Assembly (NCBI GenBank): GCA_025454525.1
Contig: JALOOG010000032.1
Location: forward strand, 1-43,242
Direction of reading: 5' to 3'
Source of the DNA: Anaerolineae bacterium
GTDB lineage: Bacteria > Chloroflexota > Anaerolineae > Aggregatilineales > Phototrophicaceae
DNA length: 43,242 bases
The notes under the pieces are model-generated. The model saw nothing but the letters and a program-made list of their open reading frames with translations. It was not told the DNA's origin and searched no databases. The first letter of the stretch is position 1, and each line of letters starts with the position of its first letter. Both the position numbers and the translations under genes were made by a program. Below are positions 26,170 to 34,822 of the stretch, in pieces.

Positions 26170-26330
26170 TCGTGGCGATCTTCGGGCTGATCCCCGTTGA
26201 TCTTGCGCCAATAACTATCACCATAAAACCGGCCAAGGTTGCCTTCGGACGAGTCGAATAACCGCATAAAGACCACAATTGGTAAAGCGGTGATCAACCC
26301 GATGAGCAGAATCGCAATCAAGCCTTCCAT
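26166..26330 (-). CDS. Small single-pass membrane protein (54 residues)
   Basis: The frame from ATG 26330 to TAG 26166 encodes a hydrophobic segment (about 3-22, GLIAILLIGLITALPIVVFM) followed by a polar tail with GRFYGDSYWRKING. Only a weak GGA precedes the ATG. Its stop overlaps the stop of the regulator on the other strand by 4 bases. The sequence shares the LPIVxFxR pattern after the helix, and a YW further on, with the 63-residue protein at 28305-28496, so the two look like paralogues. Function unknown. Confidence 0.65.
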   Translation of the reverse strand: MEGLIAILLIGLITALPIVVFMRLFDSSEGNLGRFYGDSYWRKINGDQPEDRHD

Positions 26331-26390
26331 AGTCTGTTAATCCCTGTTATGTTGGATAGCTTGATCATAACATGCTTTTTGGGTGCTGTG

Positions 26391-27161
26391 ATGAATATTC
26401 GATCGCTTTTGATCACTTTTGGCGCGTTTTTGCTGATCGGTTGCAATTTGAACGCCGCACCGATCCCACCGAGTCCCGTCCCCACTTGGGAAACGCTTGC
26501 GCCGGGACTCGAAACCCGACAATATACCGTGGAAGACTCGCTCACTAAACACCTCTTGATCACACGGATCGATCCGGCGGTTTACCGCTTTCGCGCGCAT
26601 TATGCCGATCCGTTGGGCCTAGATGAATGGCGCGAGGCATTGTCAGACGCAGCTGTGATCATCAACGCCAATTTTTTTGATCCCCAAGACAACGTGTTAG
26701 GGTTATTGGTGAGCGATGGTGTTGTTCATGGGTTTCCATATACCGATCGCGGAGGTACCTTCACGGTGTTTGAAGATCAAGTTGCGATCCGATCCAACGT
26801 CGAACAACCGTATCAAGGGGAGCAGCTTGATCAAGCGATCCAAGCGTTCCCGATGTTGATCTTACGCGGTGAAGCGACCTTTTTTCGCACATTTGCCGAT
26901 CGCTTGACCCGTCGGAGTGCGATTGGGATCGATCAACAAGGGCGGGTGATCTTGGTCAGCACCCCGCTAGGTGGTATCCGGTTGACCGAGTTGAGCCAAT
27001 GGTTAGACACCAGCGATCTAGAGTTGTCAATGGCGTTTAACCTTGACGGGGGCGGATCGTCCATGTTGTGGATCGGGCCGTCGGAGTATAGCATCGCCTC
27101 ATTTGACCCCGTGCCGGTCGTGTTAGCCGCTTATCCTAAGGAAATGCCCGATGTTCCGTAA
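26391..27161 (+). CDS. Lipoprotein of the phosphodiester glycosidase (NAGPA) family
   Basis: NAGPA-domain proteins cleave sugar phosphodiesters, often in the cell envelope. Starting at ATG 26391 gives a lipoprotein signal with the lipobox LLIGC (Cys at 18); an upstream ATG at 26349 would bury it. Core family features are INANFFDP (91-98), LVSDGVVHGFP and LDGGGSS (218-224). The 256-residue length is typical. It overlaps the downstream SGNH hydrolase gene by 11 bases, so the two are coupled and may act on the same envelope polymer. The substrate is unknown. Confidence 0.83.
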   Translation: MNIRSLLITFGAFLLIGCNLNAAPIPPSPVPTWETLAPGLETRQYTVEDSLTKHLLITRIDPAVYRFRAHYADPLGLDEWREALSDAAVIINANFFDPQDNVLGLLVSDGVVHGFPYTDRGGTFTVFEDQVAIRSNVEQPYQGEQLDQAIQAFPMLILRGEATFFRTFADRLTRRSAIGIDQQGRVILVSTPLGGIRLTELSQWLDTSDLELSMAFNLDGGGSSMLWIGPSEYSIASFDPVPVVLAAYPKEMPDVP

Positions 27162-28308
27162 AATCGCGCCGATATTCGCCTTGATTGGGATCGGCATCGG
27201 CATGGGGGGGGGGCTATTGCTGCTGTTGATGCAAGTGTTCCCCGAATTAGCTCCCGGAGGTCAACGCTTTCTGTTCACCGATCTAGACGGTGATACATTT
27301 CGACATCAACCGGGCTTGGTGCGTCCACCGGCCCAAAATCGGGTGTTAGAGGACGGGGTGCGCTTTGATGACGCGGACGGATTCCGCCGCCCGTTATGGG
27401 TTGCCTCCACCTATCCGATCATCGCGATCGGCGACTCGTTCACCGACGGCGGTCAAGTGCCGTGGACGGACATCCTCGCGCAACAATTGGATCAACCTGT
27501 GCGTAACTTGGGTTGGAGCGGATTCGGCCCTTTGGAATACGCCGAAGTGATGGATCGCTACGGACGCTCCGATCATCAATGGGTGTTGGTGATGTTCTTT
27601 GAAGGCAATGATCTGAGCAACATTCAGACCAGTTACGCCCGCGCTGATCAAAACGGTGGGGTTTTGCCGTTTGATCTGACCCGGGTGATCGGCGCACCGA
27701 TCACCGATGTGCGGCAATTGGATCAATACAGCGACATCGTGATCGATCCAAATGATGCTTATCTCTACCCGCTCACGCAAATTCGGCCCGATGGATCTCG
27801 CTACGAGATGGCCTATATCAGCGATTATCTGTGGTGGTTAAATGGAGATTCGGCCGTCTATCAGGAATCGCGCAATCTGGAGCAATTGGGTATCGCGTTA
27901 CAAGCGATCCGCGCTGATGCTGGTCAAGCGTGTGTGGTGTTGGTATATGCGCCCACCAAAGAGCGAATTTACTTTCCGTATGCGGACGCGGCTGGAAATC
28001 GGCGCTATGTGTTGGAAAACGGACGTGAAGCGATCTTAGGTGCGGAGGGGTGGATCACCTTCACCAATACGATCACGGTGGATTATTCGACCCTACAAAC
28101 ACGCATGGGGAATTTAGGGCGGGCGGTGCAGACGACCGCCGAAGCGCAAGGGATTCGTTTTATCGATCTTACGCCTGCGTTTGAAGCAGCTGCCCAGAAC
28201 GGAGATCCCGCCTATTACCCGTATGACTCACATTGGAGCGCGCGTGGTCACGGGATCGCCGCGTTGACCATTGCCGATGCGTTACGTGAACGGCCATGTA
28301 CAAATTAA
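27151..28308 (+). CDS. Membrane-anchored SGNH/GDSL-family hydrolase or O-acyltransferase-like protein
   Basis: The 385-residue protein has an N-terminal anchor (about 8-30) and an SGNH core: block I IAIGDSFTDG with Ser96, a conserved WSGFGPLEY (Gly), FFEGNDL with Asn, and a C-terminal YDSHWSARGH containing the Asp-x-x-His pair. The DSHW ending is also found in AlgX/DltD-like proteins that acetylate exopolysaccharide. It overlaps the NAGPA-like lipoprotein gene by 11 bases and meets the convergent small gene with a 4-base overlap. A role in modifying cell-surface glycans is plausible but inferred. Confidence 0.8.
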   Translation: MFRKIAPIFALIGIGIGMGGGLLLLLMQVFPELAPGGQRFLFTDLDGDTFRHQPGLVRPPAQNRVLEDGVRFDDADGFRRPLWVASTYPIIAIGDSFTDGGQVPWTDILAQQLDQPVRNLGWSGFGPLEYAEVMDRYGRSDHQWVLVMFFEGNDLSNIQTSYARADQNGGVLPFDLTRVIGAPITDVRQLDQYSDIVIDPNDAYLYPLTQIRPDGSRYEMAYISDYLWWLNGDSAVYQESRNLEQLGIALQAIRADAGQACVVLVYAPTKERIYFPYADAAGNRRYVLENGREAILGAEGWITFTNTITVDYSTLQTRMGNLGRAVQTTAEAQGIRFIDLTPAFEAAAQNGDPAYYPYDSHWSARGHGIAALTIADALRERPCTN

Positions 28309-28496
28309 GCGCGAAATTCGTCATCAAGGGCGCTACGACTCCAATAACGATGTTGAATCGACTCCAGATCACCCCCAAACACCAACGGTTGATCAAAAAA
28401 GGTGCGAATCGGACGATGTGGAGACCAACGGACGAACAAGACAATCGGTAGGGTGAGCATGACGATCGCGGTCGCGATCACCAACAAAATTTCCAT
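28305..28496 (-). CDS. Small single-pass membrane protein (63 residues)
   Basis: An excellent AAAGGAGG lies six bases before the ATG at 28496. The product has one membrane segment (about 3-22, ILLVIATAIVMLTLPIVLFV) followed by a polar tail with RTFFDQPLVFGGDLESIQHR. The LPIVLFVR end of the helix parallels LPIVVFMR in the small protein at 26166-26330. The stop overlaps the SGNH gene stop by 4 bases. Function unknown. Confidence 0.72.
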   Translation of the reverse strand: MEILLVIATAIVMLTLPIVLFVRWSPHRPIRTFFDQPLVFGGDLESIQHRYWSRSALDDEFRA

Positions 28497-28754
28497 GAGA
28501 AGCCTCCTTTACAAGTTTTTATTTTTACCATTGTAGCGAGGACTTCATAAAGTTCAGCGTAAGATCTGCTTAAAATCACCCTTACAATCTACCCAATCTT
28601 AATGTTTTGTGCGATCTTTAACGGGTCATGAAGGAGATTAAGCGTTTCAGTGTTCGGAAAAGCTCTCGTATTTGTTCGATAAAATAAATTTGAATCGACG
28701 GTCAGTCAACTTAAAGTGCGCCTGATCCCATTTTACACTGAGACCAACAGGCTA

Positions 28755-28784
28755 TTGATCCGGTAAAATAGCGCGTGCTTTAAT
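28755..28784 (+). promoter_or_regulatory. Possible promoter in the 28497-28816 gap
   Basis: TTGATC (28755-28760) and TTTAAT (28779-28784) are spaced by 18 bases and lie 33 bases before the sugar-dehydrogenase-like gene. Both boxes deviate from consensus. The rest of the 320-base gap is AT-rich and shows no gene or clear hairpin. Confidence 0.4.
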
Positions 28785-28816
28785 AGGGGGTAATGTTCTA
28801 GTCAAAAGGATGAGTT

Positions 28817-30394
28817 ATGCGATCTAAGCTAATGTTTCTGATTTTATCGGTTATTTTCCTTAGTTTTTCGGTGACACAAGCGCAAACCTTCCCGAACAAT
28901 GGGTTTCGCACGATCACCCTTAGCAATACCTTGAGCCAAGCGACCGCCTTCGCCTTTGGGCCGGATGGGCGGGTGTTTGTGGCCCAACAAACCGGGGAGT
29001 TGTTATTATTTCAATATGGTCTGTTTGTGCGTCAATTGATCGATTTTACGGTGGATTCGGCCGGTGAACGGGGTTTGATCGGTGTGGCGGTGGATCCCAA
29101 TTATACGACCAATCAATACATCTATGTGCATTACACCATGAACACCACCCCACGTCGGGCGCGGATCACCCGCTTAACGATGGACGGTAATCGTTTACTC
29201 AACAACAACGAAACCGAAATTTTCCTGTTAGACACCTTAAGCGGTAACACCAATCACAACGGCGGTGCGATGCACTTCAGCACCGATGGGAAGTTATACA
29301 TCGCGGTGGGAGATAACAATATCTCGTCAAACGCCACAACGCTACAAAACCTACACGGCAAGATGTTACGGATCAACGCCGACGGCACGATCCCAACGGA
29401 TAACCCGTTCTATAATTCAACCGTGGGCAATAACCGGGCGATTTGGGCGTATGGCTTGCGGAATCCGTTCACCTTTGCGGTACAACCCGGCACAGGTCTG
29501 TTGTATATTAATGATGTGGGCGCGGGATCTTGGGAAGAGGTCAATCCGGGCGTGGCGGGTGCGAATTACGGTTGGCCAAGCACCGAAGGCCCGACCAGTA
29601 ACCCGTCTTTTACTGAACCCGTCTACGCTTATCCACATCCGCAAGGTTGTGCGATCACAGGCGGCGCGTTCTATAACCCGTCACAGGCGCAATTTGGTGC
29701 GTTGTATGTCGGTGATTACTTCTTGGCAGATTATTGCGGGCAATGGCTACGAGTCTACGATGTCACCACCGACACCGCCACTGATTTCGCCGCCGATTTA
29801 CCGGATCGTCCGGTCGATTTACGGGTAAGCGATGACGGATCGCTCTACTACCTCACCCGCACCGGCTTGTATCGTCTGGTCTATGATCCCAATGTCGTCG
29901 CTGGCAATCGTTTATGGAATGGGAGCTTTGAGATCCCCGCCTTTAACGTGATCTATCCGCAATTCTGGCAAGTGAGTTCCGATGGCAACAGCCGATCGAT
30001 CTGCACGGGTAATGCCCCACGTAGCGGTAATTGCGGTTTACGGATCGCATCGGGAGCGGCCTTTAGTATGCAACAAGTGGCACGTCCGACGGCCAGCGCT
30101 GGGGATAGCTTGTCGTTTAGCGGTTGGGTGCGCGCCGGAACGGTGGCCTCAGGGTCGGTGCGAGTACGTATGATCGTGATCTATGATGACGGTACGCGTG
30201 CGCCGATCAACGCGGTATCGCTCACGTCCGGCAATGGAAGTGATTATGTACAGTTCACCAGTTCAACGACTCCATTAACCAGAGCGGTCGCACGGGTGCG
30301 CTTGCAAGTCGCTTCAACAGGCCTTTCGCAAACCTTGACGTTAGATGATCTGGAATTGCAATTGACTTCTAGCCAGTTGATCCCGATGCCATAA
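28817..30394 (+). CDS. Secreted glucose/sorbosone dehydrogenase-like beta-propeller with C-terminal binding domain
   Basis: The 525-residue protein has a signal peptide (1-22, ending VTQAQ) and a GSDH-type six-bladed propeller (about 30-355): AFGPDGRVFVAQQTGEL, GERGLIGVAVDPNY, NHNGGAMHF, GKLYIAVGDN, WAYGLRNPFTFAV and GGAFYNP. These match soluble PQQ-dependent sugar dehydrogenases such as Gdh-B, although PQQ residues cannot be confirmed by eye. Residues 365-520 form a beta-sandwich (LWNGSFEIPAF start), like CBM4/9-type carbohydrate-binding modules. AAGGA lies about 8 bases before the ATG. Its 3' end overlaps the convergent TPR gene by 26 bases. Confidence 0.85.
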   Translation: MRSKLMFLILSVIFLSFSVTQAQTFPNNGFRTITLSNTLSQATAFAFGPDGRVFVAQQTGELLLFQYGLFVRQLIDFTVDSAGERGLIGVAVDPNYTTNQYIYVHYTMNTTPRRARITRLTMDGNRLLNNNETEIFLLDTLSGNTNHNGGAMHFSTDGKLYIAVGDNNISSNATTLQNLHGKMLRINADGTIPTDNPFYNSTVGNNRAIWAYGLRNPFTFAVQPGTGLLYINDVGAGSWEEVNPGVAGANYGWPSTEGPTSNPSFTEPVYAYPHPQGCAITGGAFYNPSQAQFGALYVGDYFLADYCGQWLRVYDVTTDTATDFAADLPDRPVDLRVSDDGSLYYLTRTGLYRLVYDPNVVAGNRLWNGSFEIPAFNVIYPQFWQVSSDGNSRSICTGNAPRSGNCGLRIASGAAFSMQQVARPTASAGDSLSFSGWVRAGTVASGSVRVRMIVIYDDGTRAPINAVSLTSGNGSDYVQFTSSTTPLTRAVARVRLQVASTGLSQTLTLDDLELQLTSSQLIPMP

Positions 30395-31412
30395 GCTGAT
30401 CCAGTTGTGTCAAGATTGCTTCCGGGCGCTGTAGTTTTTGCGCCAATTCGGTGATGATCGGTGCTTCTTTCAAGATCGATTTCCCGTGTTCTTTGAGGAG
30501 GCGGGCGCGTAAGAGTCGGGCGCGTGCCTCCCAGTAAGTTTGACCCAACCCCTCTAGTCCCTTAATTTGCCGATCGTAGATCCGAATGGCGGTCGGCAAA
30601 TTTTCTACCAAGTGATAATAATCCACCATAGTGTCATAATAATCAGAACTGATGATGTTTTTATAGCGGACGGCGTGTGCGCTGGCACTGCGGATCAATT
30701 TGCGCGCTTTTTCTTCATCGCCTAAATGATGATAAGCCAATCCTTGATAGGCCAAGGCGGTCGCTAGGCTACCGCGATATTCATCCAAGTCTTTTCGACA
30801 TAATTCATCCGCGGCTTCGGCCACGCCCAACAATTCAGCCCATGCCTCCCGCCGTTTGAGCAGATCGCACCGATGTAAGTAGGCACTCCGTAAGTGATGA
30901 GAGAAGTATTGTGACATTTCGATATAACGATCGATCGCCACTTCGGCCCGATCCCACCGTTCGATCGAAGTCTCAAACGCGGCCCGCGCCCCCTGCATAC
31001 AATAGCGACACTGAAACGTCGTGTTTTCGGTTTGTGCCTGCATGTAATCGATCGATTGTTCGATCAAGTCACTATAGCCATAGGGATCATGACCGAGATA
31101 CGCATGGATCACATCTTGATGAATACAAATGCGTTGCATGAAGTTGAGATAGGCGGGTTTACGGGCTTCAACGGCGGCGCGGATCGCCATGTCTAAGGCT
31201 TGTCCGATGTCGCCTTTGTCAAAGATCAGCGTTTGTAACCACCAATGGCGGATATAGAGCAGATCGCGGGCAGAAGCGTTGGCTTGAACGGCCATCTGAT
31301 AGGCTTTTTCAATCAAACTAAGCGCTATATCGGGATCGGTCTCATCAAAACCGCGATATAACCATGTCCAAAAACTAGGTTCAGGGGTGATGTCAAAATC
31401 AGAGTCGCTCAT
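30369..31412 (-). CDS. TPR-repeat helical protein
   Basis: The 347-residue product is entirely helical, with several degenerate TPR units (for example ALAYQGLAYHHLGDEEKARK at about 216-235 and ATAIRIYDRQIKGLE-like segments). No signal peptide or catalytic motif is seen. TPR proteins act as scaffolds; the partner here is unknown. The ribosome site is weak. The C-terminal 26 bases overlap the sugar-dehydrogenase-like gene on the other strand. Confidence 0.72.
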   Translation of the reverse strand: MSDSDFDITPEPSFWTWLYRGFDETDPDIALSLIEKAYQMAVQANASARDLLYIRHWWLQTLIFDKGDIGQALDMAIRAAVEARKPAYLNFMQRICIHQDVIHAYLGHDPYGYSDLIEQSIDYMQAQTENTTFQCRYCMQGARAAFETSIERWDRAEVAIDRYIEMSQYFSHHLRSAYLHRCDLLKRREAWAELLGVAEAADELCRKDLDEYRGSLATALAYQGLAYHHLGDEEKARKLIRSASAHAVRYKNIISSDYYDTMVDYYHLVENLPTAIRIYDRQIKGLEGLGQTYWEARARLLRARLLKEHGKSILKEAPIITELAQKLQRPEAILTQLDQLMASGSTG

Positions 31413-31467
31413 CGTGATCTGTCCCGGGTCTCTACATCGATTTAACCTCTATTGTAGGGCAAAATGG

Positions 31468-31503
31468 CCGACGCGCCAGTTTAGACGATAAAAGGCGCGT
31501 CGG
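31468..31503 (-). terminator. Inverted repeat after the patatin gene
   Basis: CCGACGCGCC (31468-31477) and GGCGCGTCGG (31494-31503) form a 10-bp GC-rich stem with a 16-base loop, followed on the minus strand by a short TTTT. It lies eight bases beyond the stop of the minus-strand patatin gene, fitting a weak terminator. Confidence 0.55.
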
Positions 31504-31510
31504 CGTGGGG

Positions 31511-32680
31511 TTAGAAGTAATTGGCAAGCGCTGCGCCGTTGTAGTGGGTGCGGGTGGACATCAAACTATGGACATATTCAACATACATATCCACGAGTCC
31601 TTCGGGATCGGTGACGGGATCGGAATGAAGTTGCGCGGGAAAATTAGAGAAAGCGTGTTGATTATTCAGTAAACGATTGCCTAAGGCCGTGCCGATGGCA
31701 ACCATATCCTGATTGTTCTGATCCCCCGAAGCAAACGGATCAAAATCATGGACTAACGGGGGTTGATAGCGACGGAAATCGAGACCTTGTTCGGGGTGAA
31801 TGAAGTTGCAATATTGTTCCACAATATCGATCGATTGAGAGCGGGCGGTGTCTTGGATGATCACGTTAGAGCCATTGAACCCCCATTTGATGATATTCCA
31901 ATCGGTGGGTTTGCCCGTGGCCTTGATGAAGTTTTCGGTATTCATCCAGCCCGTGCCGAAACTGAAAATCGTCACCGTAGACGGGTGATAACCGCGCCAT
32001 TTGATCGCCTCTAAGGCCGAGATATACACTGGATTGCCTTGTGCGCCCACCCCGCCGTCGGTGAAATAGGCGTTCGGATTTTGCGGACGGGTATAGACGG
32101 GAAACACGGTCGGCGCGGAGGAACTGGTCAAGACCGCTTCCCACAATTTCCAATCGGCATCTGAACGATCATCCGATTTAATAAAATGGGTGCGACGTTC
32201 GGCGATCTCTCCGGTGGTGGTGATCAAGACCTGTTGTTTGTCTTTCAGCAGTTGATGTAATTGCCCCATGGTGATGTCTGGATTGCCGAGTTGTTGTTGT
32301 GCCACTTCACGGATCTGGGCGACAAATTCGGTATTCGGATACAAGCTGGTGCCAAAGATGCCTTTCATCAGCTTCACGAAATTTTCTAGGGGTGGGATCA
32401 CATGGCCGAAAATCGGCGCGAGCGGTGGGAAGGTGCGTTTACTCGCTTCGGTATAAAATTTTACGATGTCTGGCGCACACATGCCTGCCGCAATACACGC
32501 GCCGATCACCGATCCGGTAGACGTGCCGACTAAAATTTTTAGACGTGGGTCACTGATCAGCGGTGCGCCCCCGGTTAAAGCCTGCTCCAAAGCGACTAGC
32601 GCTTGCGCCACCATGAGGCCCTTCATGCCGCCGCCGTCAATGGTGATCACGTAATGTTCGCGTGGTTGAATAAATGTCAT
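31511..32680 (-). CDS. Patatin-like phospholipase
   Basis: Patatins are Ser-Asp acyl hydrolases that cleave phospholipids. The oxyanion loop DGGGMKG is at 15-21, the nucleophile elbow GTSTG at 52-56 (Ser54) and the catalytic DGG at 208-210. Counting from ATG 32680 gives 389 residues; this start has a GGGGG about six bases upstream, while the frame extends 11 codons further to 32713. No signal peptide is seen, so it is probably cytoplasmic or membrane-associated. Some patatins are CBASS effectors, but no cyclic-nucleotide synthase is nearby, so ordinary lipid metabolism is equally likely. Confidence 0.88.
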   Translation of the reverse strand: MTFIQPREHYVITIDGGGMKGLMVAQALVALEQALTGGAPLISDPRLKILVGTSTGSVIGACIAAGMCAPDIVKFYTEASKRTFPPLAPIFGHVIPPLENFVKLMKGIFGTSLYPNTEFVAQIREVAQQQLGNPDITMGQLHQLLKDKQQVLITTTGEIAERRTHFIKSDDRSDADWKLWEAVLTSSSAPTVFPVYTRPQNPNAYFTDGGVGAQGNPVYISALEAIKWRGYHPSTVTIFSFGTGWMNTENFIKATGKPTDWNIIKWGFNGSNVIIQDTARSQSIDIVEQYCNFIHPEQGLDFRRYQPPLVHDFDPFASGDQNNQDMVAIGTALGNRLLNNQHAFSNFPAQLHSDPVTDPEGLVDMYVEYVHSLMSTRTHYNGAALANYF

Positions 32681-32762
32681 CGATGCCCCCTTTTGCAGAT
32701 AGATAGATCGCATGAGGCATTGTACCGTACATTAAGAGCGGTGATCAAAAAGATCTAAGCGG

Positions 32763-33761
32763 CTAAAGAAATTCCTCGCGCAATTTGTCCTCAATAATCA
32801 CACTATCAGGGTGTAATCCGAGAATCCAAGTGCTGATCCCACGCACCGCGAGATGAACCCCTTCAGTAGGGCGTGGCATCCCGATCGTGCCTAAGCGCAA
32901 CACATATTGATCCGAATGATCTTCACGTCGCACCAATAAGATCGCGATGCGCTGTTCGATCGTCGGTTCAGAGACAAACACATCAAATAACACGCCTTGA
33001 TCGTTGTAATAAGCGTTATGCACATGGGTATGAAGCGTTTGATGATGATGATCGAATGGGGTGAAGCGTGTGGCGATCTCCTGAAAGCTTAATGGCGAGG
33101 TGAAGATGATATGCGGCATAAGAGACTCCTGAACGATTGGAATCAACGGCGCGGGCTGTCGATTGCGCTCATACACAAAATAATAACAGCGGCGGCCTTC
33201 GCGGATCGCCTTCGCTTCATACTTGGTTGTCACCCGATCGGGTAAGGAATGGACATAGGGTGCGTCCAAAGTATTGGTAAGTCCGGGCGTGGCACGGAAC
33301 ACTTGATCACTCATATGAGCGTATTCAAAGATGTCGGTGGCCAAATACAAGCGCGCTCTGGGTTGCATCCGGCTGACCAATGCGTCCACCGTGTCGCGTT
33401 GGATCAAGCGGCGTTGACGATGCTTCAGCTTAAACCATGGATCGGGAAAGTTGATATAGACAGCGGATAACGTGTCGGGTTCGATCAAATGGCGGAGCGC
33501 GGTTTCGGCATAGCCATACAACACGCGCACATTCGGTAAATCACCGCGTTGGATCGCCGTTTCGGCTTTGACTAAGCACATATTGGCAACCTCTAATCCC
33601 AAGATGTTCGACTGTGGATAGGTGCGCGAAAGATAGTGCAGATAATGTCCCAACCCAAAACCGATCTCTATGATGAGGGGTTGATGTGAGCCGAAAACGG
33701 CACTCCAATCGGTGGGCCATGGCAAATTAAAAACGCTCAATTGTCGAAATGGCGGATTCAC
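32763..33761 (-). CDS. trmB: tRNA (guanine-N7-)-methyltransferase with an extra C-terminal domain
   Basis: TrmB methylates G46 in the variable loop of tRNAs. Residues 1-200 contain the SAM site IIEIGFGLGHYL (30-41), the signature INFPDPWFKLKHRQRR (103-118) and TKYEAKAIREGR (179-190). The usual protein is 210-240 residues; this one has 332. The additional roughly 115 residues, from MPHIIFTSP at 215, are unrelated to the Rossmann domain, contain a His-rich DHHHQ stretch, and end in a mixed alpha/beta region I do not recognise. The start is GTG at 33761, supported by TAGGA seven bases upstream. Confidence 0.9.
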   Translation of the reverse strand: MNPPFRQLSVFNLPWPTDWSAVFGSHQPLIIEIGFGLGHYLHYLSRTYPQSNILGLEVANMCLVKAETAIQRGDLPNVRVLYGYAETALRHLIEPDTLSAVYINFPDPWFKLKHRQRRLIQRDTVDALVSRMQPRARLYLATDIFEYAHMSDQVFRATPGLTNTLDAPYVHSLPDRVTTKYEAKAIREGRRCYYFVYERNRQPAPLIPIVQESLMPHIIFTSPLSFQEIATRFTPFDHHHQTLHTHVHNAYYNDQGVLFDVFVSEPTIEQRIAILLVRREDHSDQYVLRLGTIGMPRPTEGVHLAVRGISTWILGLHPDSVIIEDKLREEFL

Positions 33762-33929
33762 AAATTTTCCTAAGTGTTGATCGGGCTGTCATTTTAAAGC
33801 GAAATTGGTCAGATCACAACCGAAATTTAATGTGGATCGTTCATAATGTTTTGAATGAGTTGAACGTGAGCATTTAGATCATCGCATGAGGGGGTTGTTA
33901 AATCTAACGATCCTTAAGCGATTTACGTT

Positions 33930-33935
33930 TATAAT
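33930..33935 (+). promoter_or_regulatory. Perfect -10 box upstream of folE
   Basis: TATAAT lies about 72 bases before the folE start. No clear -35 is found at the expected distance; ACGATC is the sequence there. Confidence 0.4.
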
Positions 33936-34007
33936 GGGATTGTCATAACAGCTTAAGCGGCAGACTCTGTCGTTTTTCGCTCTCATGCCCAAGATGGAGA
34001 AAACACG

Positions 34008-34727
34008 ATGATTAGTAAAAACGAATTTGAACACGGCACTGGGAACGGACATGGACGTAAAAACGGTCAGGGGAAAGTGATTAGCGCAATGCAGGCGAAG
34101 TTACAATCTCCCGAATTTCTACGCAATTTTGAACTGGATTTAGCCCCTGTGAATCGCGAAGAACTCGAAACCGCAGTGACTCAAATTCTCCAAGCAGTGG
34201 GGGAAGACCCAGAGCGCGAAGGGTTGCGCCGCACCCCGCATCGCGTGGCTAAGGCCTATGATGAGTTGTTGTCCGGGTATCGCACCGATCCGTCAAAATT
34301 GATCAATAATGCGATCTTTGATGTCGAATATGACGACATGGTGATCGTGCGAGATATTGATTACGCCTCGCTGTGTGAACATCACATGCTGCCGTTTATG
34401 GGACGGGCGCATGTCGCCTATATTCCGGGGCAAAAGGTGATCGGGTTATCGAAGATCCCGCGCATTGTGGATATGTTCGCTAAGCGCTTACAAGTCCAAG
34501 AACGCCTGACCCGTCAGATCGCGGACTTCATCAATGAGGTGTTAGAGCCACGCGGAGTCGCGGTGGTAATGGACGGCGTTCATATGTGTTCGATGATCCG
34601 CGGGGTGAAGAAACACAGCTCCGGCATGACCACCAGCACAATGTTAGGCGTGTTCCGGGATGATGAGCGCACCCGCGCCGAATTTATGGCGCATATTGAT
34701 CGTGCCAGCGGGAAAAGTGTCTTCTAA
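34008..34727 (+). CDS. folE: GTP cyclohydrolase I
   Basis: FolE converts GTP to 7,8-dihydroneopterin triphosphate, the first step to folate and to queuosine-type compounds. The zinc ligands C123 and H126 ([10 protein letters not shown]) and C194 ([10 protein letters not shown]) are present, as are [14 protein letters not shown] (71-84), [12 protein letters not shown] (146-157) and [10 protein letters not shown]. The C-terminal 190 residues are the standard enzyme; the first 45 or so are a Gly/Asn/Lys-rich extension not found in most homologues. GATGGAGA lies just upstream of the ATG. A terminator follows. Confidence 0.95.
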   Translation: MISKNEFEHGTGNGHGRKNGQGKVISAMQAKLQSPEFLRNFELDLAPVNREELETAVTQILQAVGEDPEREGLRRTPHRVAKAYDELLSGYRTDPSKLINNAIFDVEYDDMVIVRDIDYASLCEHHMLPFMGRAHVAYIPGQKVIGLSKIPRIVDMFAKRLQVQERLTRQIADFINEVLEPRGVAVVMDGVHMCSMIRGVKKHSSGMTTSTMLGVFRDDERTRAEFMAHIDRASGKSVF

Positions 34728-34757
34728 CGTCCCTTGTGCCTTTATAGATTTTTTAAG

Positions 34758-34782
34758 GAAGCGCTCTGATGCGCTTCTTTTT
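34758..34782 (+). terminator. Terminator of folE
   Basis: GAAGCGC (34758-34764) pairs with GCGCTTC (34771-34777) around a 6-base loop, followed by five T. Confidence 0.85.
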
Positions 34783-34822
34783 AATCCCCTAACTTAGGCT
34801 TAAGCTGATTGAGGATGAAGCG

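Noticed and set aside
31511..33761. Patatin next to trmB as a CBASS operon
   Set aside because: No nucleotidyltransferase or accessory CBASS gene is present; trmB is a housekeeping tRNA enzyme.
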